Counted from the stretch's first letter, positions 13,026 to 27,700 are shown. The stretch is 64,000 nt of DNA from Trichoplax sp. H2 (GCA_003344405.1 NOWV01000055.1:310001-374000), one strand, 5' to 3'. Notes: a model not told the origin generated them from the letters alone. A program made the numbers and translations.

Positions 13026-13681
13026 TACGTGTATATTTGCAGCTACACTGAATGAGAACTAGTAAGGAATCAAAATGGTATCAGTAATTTAGCAAAATTC
13101 TCTACAATCGCATTGGTTTTATTCATATCCTTGATCTCATTTGTGTCAGTCCCTCGAAGATTGTTAGGTTAGTATATTTACTAAAAGAAATACCGTTACG
13201 CTTGAAAGTTTTATAAAGATTTAGGCGATTATAACAGCTTGAATAATATTGGCAAAAGCTATTAAAATTGAGTTATTTAATCCTTTTTATTGCGATAGAA
13301 TACTATAGTACCTGAGCTTCTAGGAGTCCTTATGGTTATACAGATATGAGGCTTTGGCATTCTATTATACCAGATTTCATTCCTACATTATGAGACCAAC
13401 TAACATTTCATGTAGTATCTAAATAATTTGTAGTCAAATTTTGACTAAGTACTGGAGTTGTGTTTAACGAAATGATAACTGAGAATTTTTTATCGTAAAA
13501 ATGAGTTTATTTTCATGGTCAGCATATTTATGCTAGTATTAAAATTAAACAATACGGTATAGTTTTACTAATGATTGATTGAAGTGAGTATCAGAACCGT
13601 TAATCGGCTATTTTTTTCTCTTCTTAAATACTTTAAATGTCTTTCATGAGATCCATATTGGCGGTACCGAAACAGTATTTA

Positions 13682-15294
13682 AAGGATTAAATAGTAGCAT
13701 ATGAAAGAATTTACTGAATCAGCTTAGAAATAATCAACTATGTAGGATTATAGTTAATGTAGATTTGGGGACTATTAACCACTATCTTTTGAACTATCAA
13801 AGGTACTCCTATGATTATGTTGACATCTTCTATTTAGTAGGGCCAATGTAATTCTAGCCATGACTTCATTATATTATATTTTAATTATATTATTAACATT
13901 CGATATATTGATGGCGATAAAAATACAAGTTAATCACAGTTTCATTAATATTGGACGATCTAATATGGATATGAAACATGATGCCATAGATATATATCAA
14001 TATGTTACGGCCAACGTCGGTAATGATTTTATTACCGGTAATGGCTGGCAACCGCTAGCATCGATAGTGCAGTTCACGTCTTGCCAGATCTAATATTACG
14101 AACAGGTATTGCAATAACGTCTTGAAATAAAAGTCATGCTGTTATAATTTTTAATAGTTAATAATTTATGTTGCTGCTAACTTCAGAATTCCGAATTGAA
14201 GTTTTCTTAATTTATAACTGTTGGTAGTTTTTCATTGTTCCATTATAAAAATTTCATCCCCCAATTTTTTTGACTATAACAGATTGATATAATAATAGTA
14301 ATCCATCGCCTTGACTAATAAACAAGTTTAATAATGAAGTAAATCAATGCTCTGAAACTGTGTCAACGGTCATAGAATGCTATTCTATCCTACTGTGGGA
14401 ATTAAATATTAAAAAAATATATACCACAGACCCTTAACCCTATCGTCTTAAATGATAAATGATAAATTAAATTCGCTTTTTCGTATCTCTAACGTGCTGT
14501 GAAGAGATTTTTCACAAATAGTAAATATATAAGACCCTTACACTTGTCTTCATAGCCGATGTATCTTCAATTAAATTAGCTCTATCTTATCACTAACGAG
14601 TTGTAAGAATGTTTTTCGCAAATAACAAATATCTATGCGATAATACAATGCAGACTTAATATTTTTCAGATTATCTGCCTACAGTTTAGCCGTTCGTTCT
14701 CTTTTAAAACGCTAGTAAATGCAAAGTATACCTGATATTAGGTATGTATATGCAGTGTGCATCGTAATATGAAAATTCAGTAAAAAATGATGAACTTTAG
14801 CAGTCATTAATATTTCATATGGCATTTGAAAGAGCAGTGAAATCCTTTATTTAATTTACAGGAAAGCTATTGCATTATTTTAAATATGTAATAGGTTACG
14901 GCCAATGTCCGAAGTTGGCCAATACGTGTATTGCTCGGCGCCGTAACAAGTAGTATCTTTTAGTTTGCAACGAAGATGAAAATTAATGAATATTGATGTT
15001 CTAATAGTTTAAGGACTTTTACATTAGGTAAATGATTATAGCGCTTTAATAGGAAACTTGCTTAAATCGTGAAACTGAATTTGATGAATCACAGGCTCAA
15101 TTATTAGCTTATAAATTAATTGTATGAGTACTGTATACGGTAGAATGATAGATTACTAAGAACGATACGATTAAATTCATTAAATTTTAATTTAAATGTA
15201 ATCCACATTATAGAATAGCTACCACAATCTTATAGTATACATCATTGTCAAGCTCAATTAGTAGCCGTTAAACGTTAAATAGTGAACCTTAATT
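13682..15294. repeat. Left copy of a locus duplicated across an assembly gap
   Basis: Nearly identical to 15315-15976 except for the 950-bp insertion (948-bp element plus one TA), a 1-base indel and scattered substitutions. It runs up to the N gap. Best read as one haplotype of a heterozygous locus, not a biological tandem repeat. Confidence 0.9.
14003..14950. mobile_element. 948-bp non-autonomous DNA element with empty-site allele
   Basis: Present in the left copy of the duplicated locus and absent from the right copy, whose empty site reads caaTAgtatc (TA at 15634-15635). The filled site has TA on both sides (14001-14002, 14951-14952), so a TA target duplication is directly seen. The ends are inverted: TGTTACGGC on the left and, reverse-complemented, CTTGTTACGGC on the right. 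Subterminal hairpins are GGTAAT/ATTACC (14019-14036) and GGCCAA/TTGGCC (14900-14920). Inside is a diverged 104-bp direct repeat (about 14460-14640). No transposase is encoded, so it would need an enzyme from elsewhere. TA duplication fits Tc1/mariner-like or related superfamilies; which one is not determined. Confidence 0.85.
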
Positions 15295-15314
15295 NNNNNN
15301 NNNNNNNNNNNNNN
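15295..15314. other. Assembly gap (20 N)
   Basis: Twenty undetermined bases between overlapping, near-identical contig ends. The true distance is probably negative, that is, the two flanks overlap. Confidence 0.98.
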
Positions 15315-15976
15315 AAGGATTAAATAGTAGCATATGAAAGAATTTACTGAATCAGCTTAGAAATAATCAACTATGTAGGATTATAGTTAATGTAGATTTG
15401 GGGACTATTAACCACTATCTTTTGAACTATCAAAGGCACTCCTATGATTATGTTGACATCTTCTATTTAGTAGGGCCAACGTAATTCTAGCCATGACTTC
15501 ATTATATTATATTTTAATTATATTATTAACATTCGATATATTGATGGCGATAAAAATACAAGCTAATCACAGTTTCATTAATATTAGACGATCTAATATG
15601 GATATGAAATATGATGCCATAGATATATATCAATAGTATCTTTTAGTTTGCAACGAAGATGAAAATTAATGAATATTGATGTTCTAATAGTTTAAGGACT
15701 TTTACATTAGGTAAATGATTATAGCGCTTTAATAGGAAACTTGCTTAAATCGTGAAACTGAATTTGATGAATCACAGGCTCAATTATTAGCTTATAAATT
15801 AATTGTATGAGTACTGTATACGGCAGAATGATAGATTACTAAGAACGATACGATTAAATCATTAAATTTTAATTTAAATGTAATCCACATTATAGAATAG
15901 CTACCACAATGTTATAGTATACATCATTGTCAAGCTCAATTAGTAGCCGTTAAACGTTAAATAGTGAACCTTAATT
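15315..15976. repeat. Right copy of the duplicated locus (empty allele)
   Basis: Corresponds to 13682-14002 joined directly to 14953-15294. A few substitutions and a 1-base indel separate it from the left copy, as expected for alleles of an outbred diploid. Confidence 0.9.
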
Positions 15977-18900
15977 CTATTAGGTCACGAGACCATCTCT
16001 ATACATTTTTACTTTTTCTATTAAAGTTTGTTTTACATGATTGACTATATTGGACTTTGAGACGAGTTGTATGATGAAGTAACTAGATATTATTTATTAA
16101 CAACTTTGATGTTAAGAAGTGAATTTAAAATCACCTCTATTATGATTTAATCCGATATATTCGTAATTGTCCAAACTCGATCAATCGGTATAGCGGAAAT
16201 ATTTATGTCGATTTTGAAATCGAGCTATCGGTCCATAAAATTATTGAAATCCAGCTGTTTCCACTGATCATTGATAGCAAAGATCCTACAACTTTTAATT
16301 AACAGCCCAAGACTAAGATTATAATTATCCTTTAATAGATATAGTATCATTTTCAATCATTGCTTCACGATAGATCAATATTGATCAATAATGAAATGCT
16401 TTATCCCCCTACCCATCTATTAATGCCACTATCCACCTGCTAAAATTCATTCTATGCCTTTATAATTTATTAATTGAAAGCGATAAGATATCACAATCTT
16501 ATTGATGGCATCCTTTAATCATTAAAATTATAAATAATTTATTTGAATAAAAACAGACAATAAGCTACTAATTATTTGTAATTCAAGCATGATACAGGCT
16601 AATTTATAATAAATACTTTATTAATTTTGATATTCTCTAGTTTTACGAATAATTCTGGAAGTCAATTTTAATCGGATTTATTTTGATTACTTTCACTCAA
16701 AGTTACAGTATATCATATATGTGTAAGAGAAATTGATCTTATTGGTGGTGGCACTTTCCAAGCATTATTTGTTACTTAGATATAACTATCATACAATTTT
16801 GCTTTTTTTCTCCTGTTTATTGGGATATTAAATATATAATGATATTATAAGCATGAAGACGTCATTATAGACTAGATATTTAATATACGGTAATTGAGTC
16901 GTTTGGACCTAATCTTACCTATCCATTACATACGAAGCTGAAAATAAAATTTCTAATCTATCAATAACTAATTAGTCATTGGAGCATATCGTAACTTGCA
17001 GCAACCTCTTGAGACAGTCAGATTATGATTATAATTGTCCATATAGCCTTCGTGAACACATAGCCGAGTACCTGGGCTAAGTTGTAGTAGGTCAAGGCCG
17101 GATCTATTAAAATACATATTTTCTAATGCTAATCGTGAGCGAAATATTACATCTATAATTTCTAATTCTTAATGAAATACTTAGCCTTAGTAGGTATTAA
17201 AATTTTCTTTCTTTCAGCATACACATTCAATCATAGCAATAAAATTGAAATACTATCAATTGAAAGCATCTATATTGTATTTACGCACAGTATCTGTCTA
17301 CATCTCTATTAATCTCAGTATTTGAACTACAGTAGTTGATATTTCAGTGATAAATCGTTTTTACATCATTTAAGGTTACTTGAAAGATAATCTTTTATCC
17401 TGCTTCAATATAAATAATAAAATGATTAATTATTTCTATTGAATGATCTGATATATTGCTATTGTATTATGTAGGTTACATATTTTAATTATAGATAACG
17501 TTGATAGTTAATTACATTAAAATTTTAAAAATTCATTAAAATTAACAGGAGTAAGCTTTCAATTGCTAGCAGACTATGGAAGGTATTTGACAAATGATGT
17601 TATCGTAATTTTACGAAATAACAGCTAAAGTCCTAGTTTTCATTTTAGTATTATACTCTGTGATGATCTATGACCAAACTGAAAGTGGTTTATCCGTCTA
17701 GGCGATGCTGTAGGCTAAAACAAATGGATTTCCTTTTTCTCTGAAAAATTCCCTCTCAATGACCTATTCATTTTAATAGGCGAGTTAAAATCGGATTGGT
17801 TACCATAGCAACATCGGATAGATTTACTAAATAGCTAGACTGGAGGAAATGGATTTGTTCTGATAATAATATAGGATTGGTTAATAGTATAATGAGAATA
17901 GAATTCTTTCCGTAATGATTATTTCTTACATCCTTTCTTTGCGCTATACTGATAGTAGTTTCGATGCCCATCATGACCTTGTTTTACTTAATTATTAAAA
18001 TATCATTACTTAAAAGATCTAATTCCATCAACCTAAGATTTTAAATCTAATGATTAATATGGTTCTCGAAATATATCTTTTATGGTAAAAATATAGCTAA
18101 GTCAGTAAGTGGCGTTCTCCGTAAGCATTGGCGTGTGTAGATCACTTTGTCACTAGTGGTGTGTGACGATCTTCTAGCCAGAATTGCATATCTAATGATG
18201 CTACCTTTATCAATATTCATGGCCGCATCGTTATTCAATACTTCTTCGGTTATTATTATAAAATCAAGAGTAATGCACGGCAGCTATTTCAATCCCATCT
18301 ATCCTAGAGTATACTCAAATACTTAAAAATCTAATGAAAGAGTTAGCATTAAATTATTTGATAAGATTCACATTAAGCTTCGACAGGAAGCTATCTTTAT
18401 TTTTTTGAAGTTAAGATATCATCAATGCCATCACTCGAACTATTGAGCGTAGCATTGTAGAAACCTCTATTGAGAGAAATTAATACCGCTACTCAGTAAT
18501 CATATAATATTTTTTTCAAATGCAGCCAAATTTGAAAATCTAAATATTTAAAGAGGCGAGATTAGCTATATCACTAAATAATTTAGTTCCAACGACCGAA
18601 TACTATAGTATAATTATAGCGTCACTGATTGTGTAGACGAGGTAGCCAGAGATTTACTACTATTTATTACTGAAGAAATCTTGACACCCAAGATTATAGT
18701 CTTTACAATTCAATAGCAATTGATAAACTAGTTGACTATCTAACCGACTAACTAACTAAAACGGGGTCATTAAAGTTTTATAAGTTGATGAGGTCGCTAT
18801 TTCAGATAATTATTTTTTTTCTCACCATTTCAGTGAACAAAAGTCAAAAATAAACGATTAACTAAGATAATGCATCTAAAGCTTCTATTTAAACTACTTC

Positions 18901-21122
18901 TATGACGGAATAGCACGCACAATACTACGTCCAACTTAAGCTAAAAGGATTAGACTTACAACAATCATAGGATTAATACTTATTTCAATACTGTCATTTC
19001 AATCATATTGCTTCAAATAGACACTATAGAAATTAATTTATATAGAACAAGCTGGGTAAGCATGAAATAAACTGTACGTAAAACATTTGAAAATGATTTC
19101 TTTTATTTAGTATTTATTTCCAAAATTGAAATAGAACCCAATTACAGTAATTGATGGTATACGAGTAATTTAACGTCATCCTCCCACATAAAATGTAATT
19201 TCCATTTTAAAGCAACATAATAGCCCATCAATCATCTTTACGTACATGTCTTTAATTGTTAACATTAACTTAGTCGACGCATTTAATCCTTGACAAAGTT
19301 CGATAAATGCTATGGTCTGAAAATCAACGATTGCAAATGGCTGAATAAAACAAAAATGAAGTTCGTCTATAAATATACTAATCGGCTTAGGAATTAATCC
19401 ATCCGAAACTACATATTCAATTCAAAACTGATTGGGAATGTTCTTAGAGGGTCATTATCATACAGTATTTCATCTTGACTAAATTATCTGTTGAATAATT
19501 TTTCGAAGCATAGAGGTTAATTGAATTTAAATGGTATGCGATTGATTGAAATCTACTATCTTGTTGCAGAATACCCACAAAATCAATTTATTTCTAGTCA
19601 AATGATATATTTCATGAGTACATTCTCGGATAGATTAATTAAAGTCTGTATTAACATTTTGATGCCTTGTTAATCAAAAGAGTCTGCTTCTTGAAGCATT
19701 AAGGATGTTACGAAGACAGGACATAACTAAAAATATGATACATGAAATTAAAAGTAGGGATGCGAAAACGCGTGTATATTCTTGAAATATTATAGCGGAT
19801 AGGCGCCGTGTATAACACAGGCTTATGATCAATAAGGCTCACTGAATTTAATTAAAATGATAACTCGGCTATTACTATCGATATTCTTTTCCATTAATTT
19901 ATTCATTGATTACTAACTTGGCAAATACCCACAATTCAACACAAGTAAAGCTATTGTTCCCATTCTTCGTCCGGTTTTAAAACTACAGCATAGTTATGAT
20001 TAATATTTACATTCTTGACATTTATATATCACTTGGCACATGTATTATATTATATTTATATATTATATATTATAATTGTATTATTGAGAATTGTTGGATA
20101 GAATACATTACTTAATTGAAGGAAAAATATGATGCATGATGAAATGTGAACGTAAATATAGAAAATTTATACTCGCATAGATGGTGGACTTTTTCATAAA
20201 ATACACCTTTAGCCTTTGTGTCTTGACGCCTTCATTTTAGCTGAAAGTTGGTCTTGGCTATCTTGATGTTTATTAGTTAGCTTGCACAATTTGCTGTCCA
20301 ACAATTAAAAATGATAAATTTCGCTAGTTCAAAATAAATAACTATCTTACAGGCCCTAAATTATGAAATTCTTTTATACTTGATGGTTTATCTCGTTCTT
20401 AAATTATTTCTTTATTCTCTTTCTTATAATTTTATTGCATCATAAATATTAAAATAAGATTTATTTCTAGGTAAAGTGATAGATGGATTATTTATTTCAT
20501 GCTATAATGAATCATTATCTTCATAATAGTACATAAATTTCAGATTAAACTTATGCCGTGATTAAATGAGCAGTGATCTCACATTGAATATCGAGCTATT
20601 CGTAAATTATTCAGAATAATTTAGCATTTAATAGCACTAGAGTTTTGTTGATGAAATCTGAATTTAGAATAAGAAGGGAAGAAGAAAAAATCTACCTTGT
20701 GATAAAATCTAGATTTGTACCTTGTTAATATGACAATAATGACTCTACTTTGATGCTGAGTAAATTAATTAATAAGAATATGAATGATAAAAAGTGGCGT
20801 TCTATGTCTCGTTCAAGAAATAATCTGGGTTTGGGTTATATAGGGAAGTATTCATTTTAAAAATAATTTTAATTATTAATATTGAATAAATGGGTGTTGG
20901 ATATAATTTATGCGTATAATCAAGGTTAATGATTTTATTTTTCTCCGTAACAATAATAATACCCATGCGTATGATAAAATATTACGTGGAATAATTCGAT
21001 CATCCATGTCGATATTGACACTAGCTTATAACTCGAGCTGGCGCATTAAAAATAATAAAAGGAAGAATATTTTTAGATGAAAATATGTATTTTATTTAAG
21101 TCTATTTGTACGATTTAAAATA
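15977..21122. other. AT-rich gene-poor stretch
   Basis: No recognisable coding exon. An AT-only stretch (mostly TA/TTA runs) lies near 20040-20085. A short frame at 17768-17974 (minus) shows nothing recognisable. Confidence 0.5.
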
Positions 21123-21416
21123 ATGAAAAGACGGGACTTAATATCAACTTTTTGCCCTAAAGGTAAAAAAATGGGATGGAAAAGCCTATTATGTTTTATG
21201 TTATCTTCTAAACATGAAGAAGTGTCTGATTATACTTCTATTTTATTTCCTTCCTCTACCGATTTATTCAATCATGCTTCCATATTTAATATCGCCTTTC
21301 ATCTTATTTTTGAATGCTGTTCTTGGATTGTTTATATTATAATCAATCACTGCTTTATTATTTTAATTTTGGTCACATTTTTTATTGTTGTCGGATATTT
21401 TTTACCGTGTTGTTGA
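21123..21416 (+). CDS. Hypothetical 97-aa membrane protein ORF
   Basis: Single-exon frame from ATG to TGA. The N-terminal half is basic (MKRRDL...PKGKKMGWK). The C-terminal half is strongly hydrophobic and could form one or two membrane segments (about residues 57-94), ending in GYFLPCC. No family is recognised. A frame this long is rare by chance in such AT-rich DNA, but hydrophobic T-rich frames are the commonest false positives here. It precedes the first receptor gene by 0.3 kb on the same strand. A donor-like gtaaaa after residue 13 leaves open that only the first codons are an exon. Confidence 0.25.
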   Translation: MKRRDLISTFCPKGKKMGWKSLLCFMLSSKHEEVSDYTSILFPSSTDLFNHASIFNIAFHLIFECCSWIVYIIINHCFIILILVTFFIVVGYFLPCC

Positions 21417-21734
21417 TATTTATTTTTATAATCTTACTTTAGATTAATTTTCAATAGCAGTTTGATGATTTTAAAAATGAAACACTATTAGTCGTATTAA
21501 ACTTTAAGAATAGGAATAGCTAAGCCAATCTTTTGTTTAATTATGATGGTTTGTTTTTTGATTACTTTATATTTAGACTACAGACAACCCCTTCCATTCA
21601 TTTTGGATTTTTCTATGGTCGACGTATTGGTATTAAAGGATAAACTCGACCTCGTCCATTTATAACAGTATACAAGTACCTGTCGCTACTTACTGAAATA
21701 GTGGCCTTATTAGAGCTGTCCGATCTTACATAAC

Positions 21735-24700
21735 ATGGCTTCGATGAACATCAAGATTTCCTTCTTCATAGCGTTATTCTGCTTAGGTAACTAAATATTG
21801 CTGCCACTAATATTTTTATTCGTATGCCCGTAGAATTTTAATTGGAAATTTCGCCGATTTTAATGAAACCATATTCATATTATTGTGGCGATAACAACAA
21901 ATACTTTTAACTATACGTACTGTCTTATCGAGAGAGAACGCCTATTATCAAATTAAAAGTATAATTTTCACTTTCTATAACTATACAAGTAAGATAAATG
22001 TTATTCCAGTGAGTAGATAAAGTATACTTTCGTTCATGATATTTATGATTAGAATTTGCTAACGACACCTATGATTTATTTTACTGAAATAAATTAAGAC
22101 GACTACTCCAATGTTGCGTAAATTCATTTGGAAGATATCTATAAAATTGACACTATTAACCATGCACTAAATAACAAGTTGCCCTAATATAATAAAATGA
22201 CTTTCTACTTGCAGTTTTCGAGAATTCCCATGGTGCTACACAGAATTCGATTATAGATAGTGGTAATTCGATTGTAACCTTAGTTATCAAGAATCGGCCG
22301 TATACATCACTATATAGATATAAAGACAAAGAGCCTTACTTAAGCTTAATCGCCGAATTCAAGTCAGGGGTAAGCCTACATTACGATAATGTCAAATATT
22401 GAATTTGCTTTGAAATTTGATCCATGTTTGCTTCTAGAATATAAATTTTTCAAAGACTACTTTTCTATTATCTTAAAATAGCTTATTTAAGTAAAGCGGG
22501 TACGCGTAGGCTATCGGAGAAAGAGTAAAAAAGAAGTTCCTTTCAAATATTTATACTCCGATCATTAGAAATAAAAACTGAAACCAATCTTATAAATATT
22601 TAGATGTGATTTATACTATTTAAAGTTTACTCTAAGCGAATTTCTAGAAGCATAAGTAAATTAATTGTTGATCTTAGATTATTTTTATACTTTAATACAA
22701 TCCTACTTCAGAAAAACATACATGGAAGATGAACGGTTGAGGATATATTCATGAGTACAGCTTGTATATATATAGAGTATATTTATCGCATATACTTATA
22801 ATGAGTTTGGGATATATATTTACGGCGATCAGGTATAACGCTAAACTGAATATTTACTCGAAATTTAGACCTGTTAAATGATAGGATAAAAAATATGGTC
22901 AAAGTCCATTCTGTAGTTCTACCCTCAATCTAATTTATTGTAGTTTCACATCAGTATGAACGTAGTATCTCCTCATCAGTTAAGTCTACCATTTTCACAT
23001 ATACGTATTGGAAATGTCATTAATAAACGTTTAAATTACAGTACCATTGAAAATTTGCGGTATCGCTTCGGTTCCTTATTCACATCCAATATGTTATGAT
23101 TTTTACTAAGATAAAGTTTATTATCCAATCTGATTGGATAATTAAGTAGGTGATTTTATCCTAGTATTTTTAATGGATAAAATAATGTGATGAAAGTGAC
23201 TTTATTAGTTAAGATTTTGATTAAGGATTTGCTATTAAGCTGACATTCAATTTGCAATTTATCTTTTTTGATGGGTTATTATCCATCTCTCTTGCTAAAA
23301 ATAACAACTTTAGATAATAACCATGATGCTTGGAGCTGTTGGAAACTATACTCTTCCGCGCATAGGATCCGCAAAGTATGTTGCTCAGGAGAATCACGTT
23401 ATTATGTGACAAGTTTAATAGCCTTTATTTCTTTCAGTAGGATTTTATAATCACTAATATGCAATATAATTAATTTACTATTTATTATGAATAATTTATC
23501 ATATTCTTATTAGCCTTAGTGTAATGTTGTATTTTTCTATTTTGCATTCAGCCAAGTGTAACGTTGAAGTGATGGGATATCATCATGTATTAATTATGAG
23601 AAATTGATCATACCGGTACTTTATGCCATGATTTGGCTGTATAGACGTGTGATAACGGCATAAGAAATCTCAAAACGCTTTACACATAGTTTTTCACACC
23701 TGATCAATTTATTTCATGAGAATATTTAAAGAAAATGAAAAATATATTAATATTTAAAATTTTATCAAGGAAAATAGATAAATTATTTTTAATTCTTAAT
23801 ATTGATCATCGATTGAAAGGAGTTGATATGATTGTCATGGAACGCAATATCAGAATTTTTGTTCTCAAGTAGTTTACTTGTTCAGTTAATGCCGTCTATA
23901 TTGTCATCTACATTAATTTTAAATTGATTAGTCGATAGAAAGAAAATTAACTATCATAGTTATGATGAGAAATCGTTTACCAATATTGTTCGAGGGTGAA
24001 CTTAAATAAAAATAGTCAATCCGTCTAGGATTGTCTGATTTTTTAAATGTTAATTCAAATATTTTTGCTTGGCGTCAATTGAATTAATTATTTAATCCTT
24101 TCAAATGATTTAACCTTATTGGTATTGTATTTTTATATTTTCAAAATATCCGGTCATGCATTGATAAATGGTAATAGATCAGAATCTTATTGTCAGCTAT
24201 CAACTGCTGTTCCTACCGCTGTCGGTAATACTGTACCGACTGCTTTGCCAACTGATTGCAGGTAATCTATGAAGAGATAATATTAGCTGTACATATTTAT
24301 GTCGTAATCCTGGTGAAAATATTGACGTCAAGATGATAGAATGAGAAAATGGTTTAGTTTATTTTCAGCTGTTATTTCAAATTTTAATACTTTAATCTTT
24401 CAATCAATTAATCAATAGCTTCTTAATGATAAGCTCTAATTAAGTGCTCAATAAAAGAACGTATTTTAATGGAAAATGAGTATCAGTCAGGATTGGAGCA
24501 TTATAACTTTATACAGATAGCTTAGATTAATTTGCAAATTACCTGAATTTGAATACAATGCCATTATCATCGAGGATTGTATTCATCGTAGAGTCACTAT
24601 TTCTTGCCATGATTGGAATTTGTATCTTGTTAGATAAGATTAAAAGTGCAGCTTGATTACGTAATTTGTCATTAGAAATTTGAAAGCATAATTCTAGTAT

Positions 24701-27700
24701 ACTATACGCTTATTTTCAACATATAATTTAGTTTAAATGAATAAGATAACTGGGAGCCTTGAAGTAGCTTGGGGTGGCGGAATCATTTGCTCGATCTTGA
24801 TGACTACCTTAATGAGAAAAGCGCTATTCGAATTTAATACTATCAACAATTCAAATAGTGGTAATATAGTATTGTCACAAACCAACTTCGTGACAAAGAT
24901 AATGTAAAACAAATCTCTAAATTACTATAGTCTCCGGGATTCAGTATCTCTTAACTACCTCACAAGAATTTAGACGCCTTTGCTTCTACGTTAAAACAAC
25001 TATATAACTCTTCTTTTATTCAACTATCTGCCGAGCTTAAATGCCCTTCGGCAGCAGCTATCATGTATGAGTCATAACAGTTCACGAAATTTAGCTCATA
25101 TTGGATGGCTAAATTAAAATAGACATTATTCATAATTTTGGACTTTTGCTGAACGATTCTAGATAATTAGACTACAGTATGCCTACACACAGAATTATTT
25201 ATAGTATCATCTATAATTGAATATCTTTAGGATATTCATTACAAGCGTTACAAGACATAACGCTATCATTAATTAATATTACTTACCTTATGAGAACTCT
25301 TACTGCAATACAGCATAATTTACTGTAACAAAATAATAACTACTGTAGTTCTTACTGTAAGTCATTATTAGTTATCTCCATATATAAATGTTAAACACTA
25401 AAATTAGTCATTTACTCTTCACGGTATTTTGTACCGTGACAAGTATTTAGAGCATATTTGATGAAACGGAATAAAATAGACAAGTAATTATAGCTAATGT
25501 AGACGCTCTGAATTTTGTTATGTGGCTAGAAGGCTAAACGAACACATTGTTTTGACGATAGCTTTAGATAATTGATAGTGTATAATCTAACGTTCGATTC
25601 TAACCTTCAATGTAGTCTACTATTACCAGATCAGAAAGCAATATTCTTTTATTATGATCATCACTAATCAATTTGCTAGCATCATTTCTGCCTAAAAGTA
25701 ATATTGATTCTTGAATACTTAAGATTCGTAACTACTATTAATTATTGAATATGTATTGGCCAAGTTATTGCCATCTTATCCGATCACTAATAGCGCATTT
25801 TTTTAAACATTTTCATCCAAATTTTATTGGTACTGCATCTATCAACCGAGCAGCAGTAAATATGTCAAAATTTCGGGTATTTTACATTTTGAGTACTATA
25901 TCAATACCGGCTTTCGGCGAAATGGAATTAAAGAAATTTGGGATAAGGCCATGGCCTTGGGCTTTATAGGCAATTTTGAATTAATTCCAGAAAAATGTGT
26001 ATTGAAACTTGAATTGGTAAATTAGCAAATTTCCTTTCTAAATGCAACTTGATTTACTGCCGTATTAAACAAACTTATTATGTCTATTCGTATGCTATTG
26101 TCAAGCAAGATAACTTTAATTCTTTCTTACGGATCATTTTTTTGCCAATTATTTCTCTTAGTTTGTTAATTCAGAAAACTTAAATAGTAAAGTGCAATCA
26201 GACAATAAGAATGATAATGGAACCGATTATAAAGCAGCTTTTCGAAAAGCCGTACGTTCTATGTCTGAAATTGGTAATGGTTTATCCTTGATTGGCGCTT
26301 TTTTGACATTTTTCACATTAATATCTTTCAGGTATTAATATGTCTATTCTATTCAATATCTTTGTGTTGTTTTTATAGTTTTTAGCTAGGATCCATTTGA
26401 GTAAATAGGATATAGTTAAGGATTATGCAATAATGTTGACCCATATTAATTGAATTAATAAAGTACTGGATATTAAGTTATATTAGTAGGATACTATGTT
26501 GAAGATATAGCGCCAACATTCCAATGATTCTCATAACGCAGTCTTCTATGAGCCTGCTTTATTATTGAATCTTTTTTACTGTTACTTTGACTGACTAGCA
26601 TTTCTTATATTGAATTTCTTGTAGTAAATTACGGAAAAGGAAGAGCAATTTAATTATCTGTATCTTATGCATCAGTGTAGCTGCCGTCAATATATTAAAT
26701 TTCGCTGTGCAACGATCTGCTGATTATCCTATCCCTTGCCTAATTGTCGCTATTCTCAGCCATTTCTTCTTATTATCTAAAATTATCTGGATGACTATTT
26801 TAGCTTTCCACTTATACTTTGAATTGATTAAAGTTTATTCTACTGTCAATCTCTTAACTACTTCTAAATTGATCTTGATCACTACTGTGATAGGATTTGG
26901 TAAGTGAAAAAATGCAATCTATCCATTTTCTCTGTCATGATAGAGACCTGTATCGCAACTATGTTTAAGAACAAGTCCGATTTACGTTCTAATTTATCTC
27001 ATCCTCTCTTTCATCGTTATTTCTAGGTATACCAATCCTAGTAGTCGGTATAGCTTATATTGCTGATAGCGACAAAATCTATGGCAGGAATGCCAATGGA
27101 TTGTAAGTTTTAAATTAATTTAAATTAGCTATAGTATGCAACCGTTTCAACAGCGGAAGCAAATTTCTGTATTATAGATTCCAGTTATCGATCGATCTTA
27201 TACTTTATAAATCACTTTAACATCAAATCGATATCATTAGATTCTACTGCGTGCTGATGGATTTAATACTTCAAATAAAGTTCTCGGTCGAGCTTATGCT
27301 TTATAAATTACTTCAATATTATAATCCATATTATTAGATTTTACTGTACGCCGATTGATATGATTCTTACAACTATCGTTATTTTTATGATCTAGCTGTT
27401 GGATGAATGCCGTCCATGCTGATGCACTTTTCATCTATCCTATGCTCGCCTTAGTAGGCGTTAACTTTGTTATTTTCATCTTGATCTTCTACCAAGTTCG
27501 TAAATTATCCAAAGATCGAGATGGCAATTTTACTCTATCGCAAATGAGGGCATTAATGGCTTTAGTCACAGCTCTAGGTCTTGCTTGGATATTTGTATTA
27601 TTGACTTATATCGAAAAACCAGTCTTTCTAAAAAATATTGCTGAAGTCCTTTTTGTCGTTTGTACTTCATTGCAAGGCTTCTTCCTCTATTACTTTTACT

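Noticed and set aside
13860-14093. 77-codon frame MTSLYYIL...
   Set aside because: It runs from flanking DNA into the 948-bp element and is cut short in the empty allele, so it is a chance fusion created by the insertion.
18147-18170. TTGTCAC...GTGACGA hairpin resembling an element left end
   Set aside because: Not preceded by TA and no matching right end within about 1 kb.
22497-22568. 24-codon segment RVRVGYRRKSKKEVPFKYLY ending in TAG
   Set aside because: Acceptor context is poor and inclusion would end receptor 1 before its 7TM domain; possible alternative last exon only.
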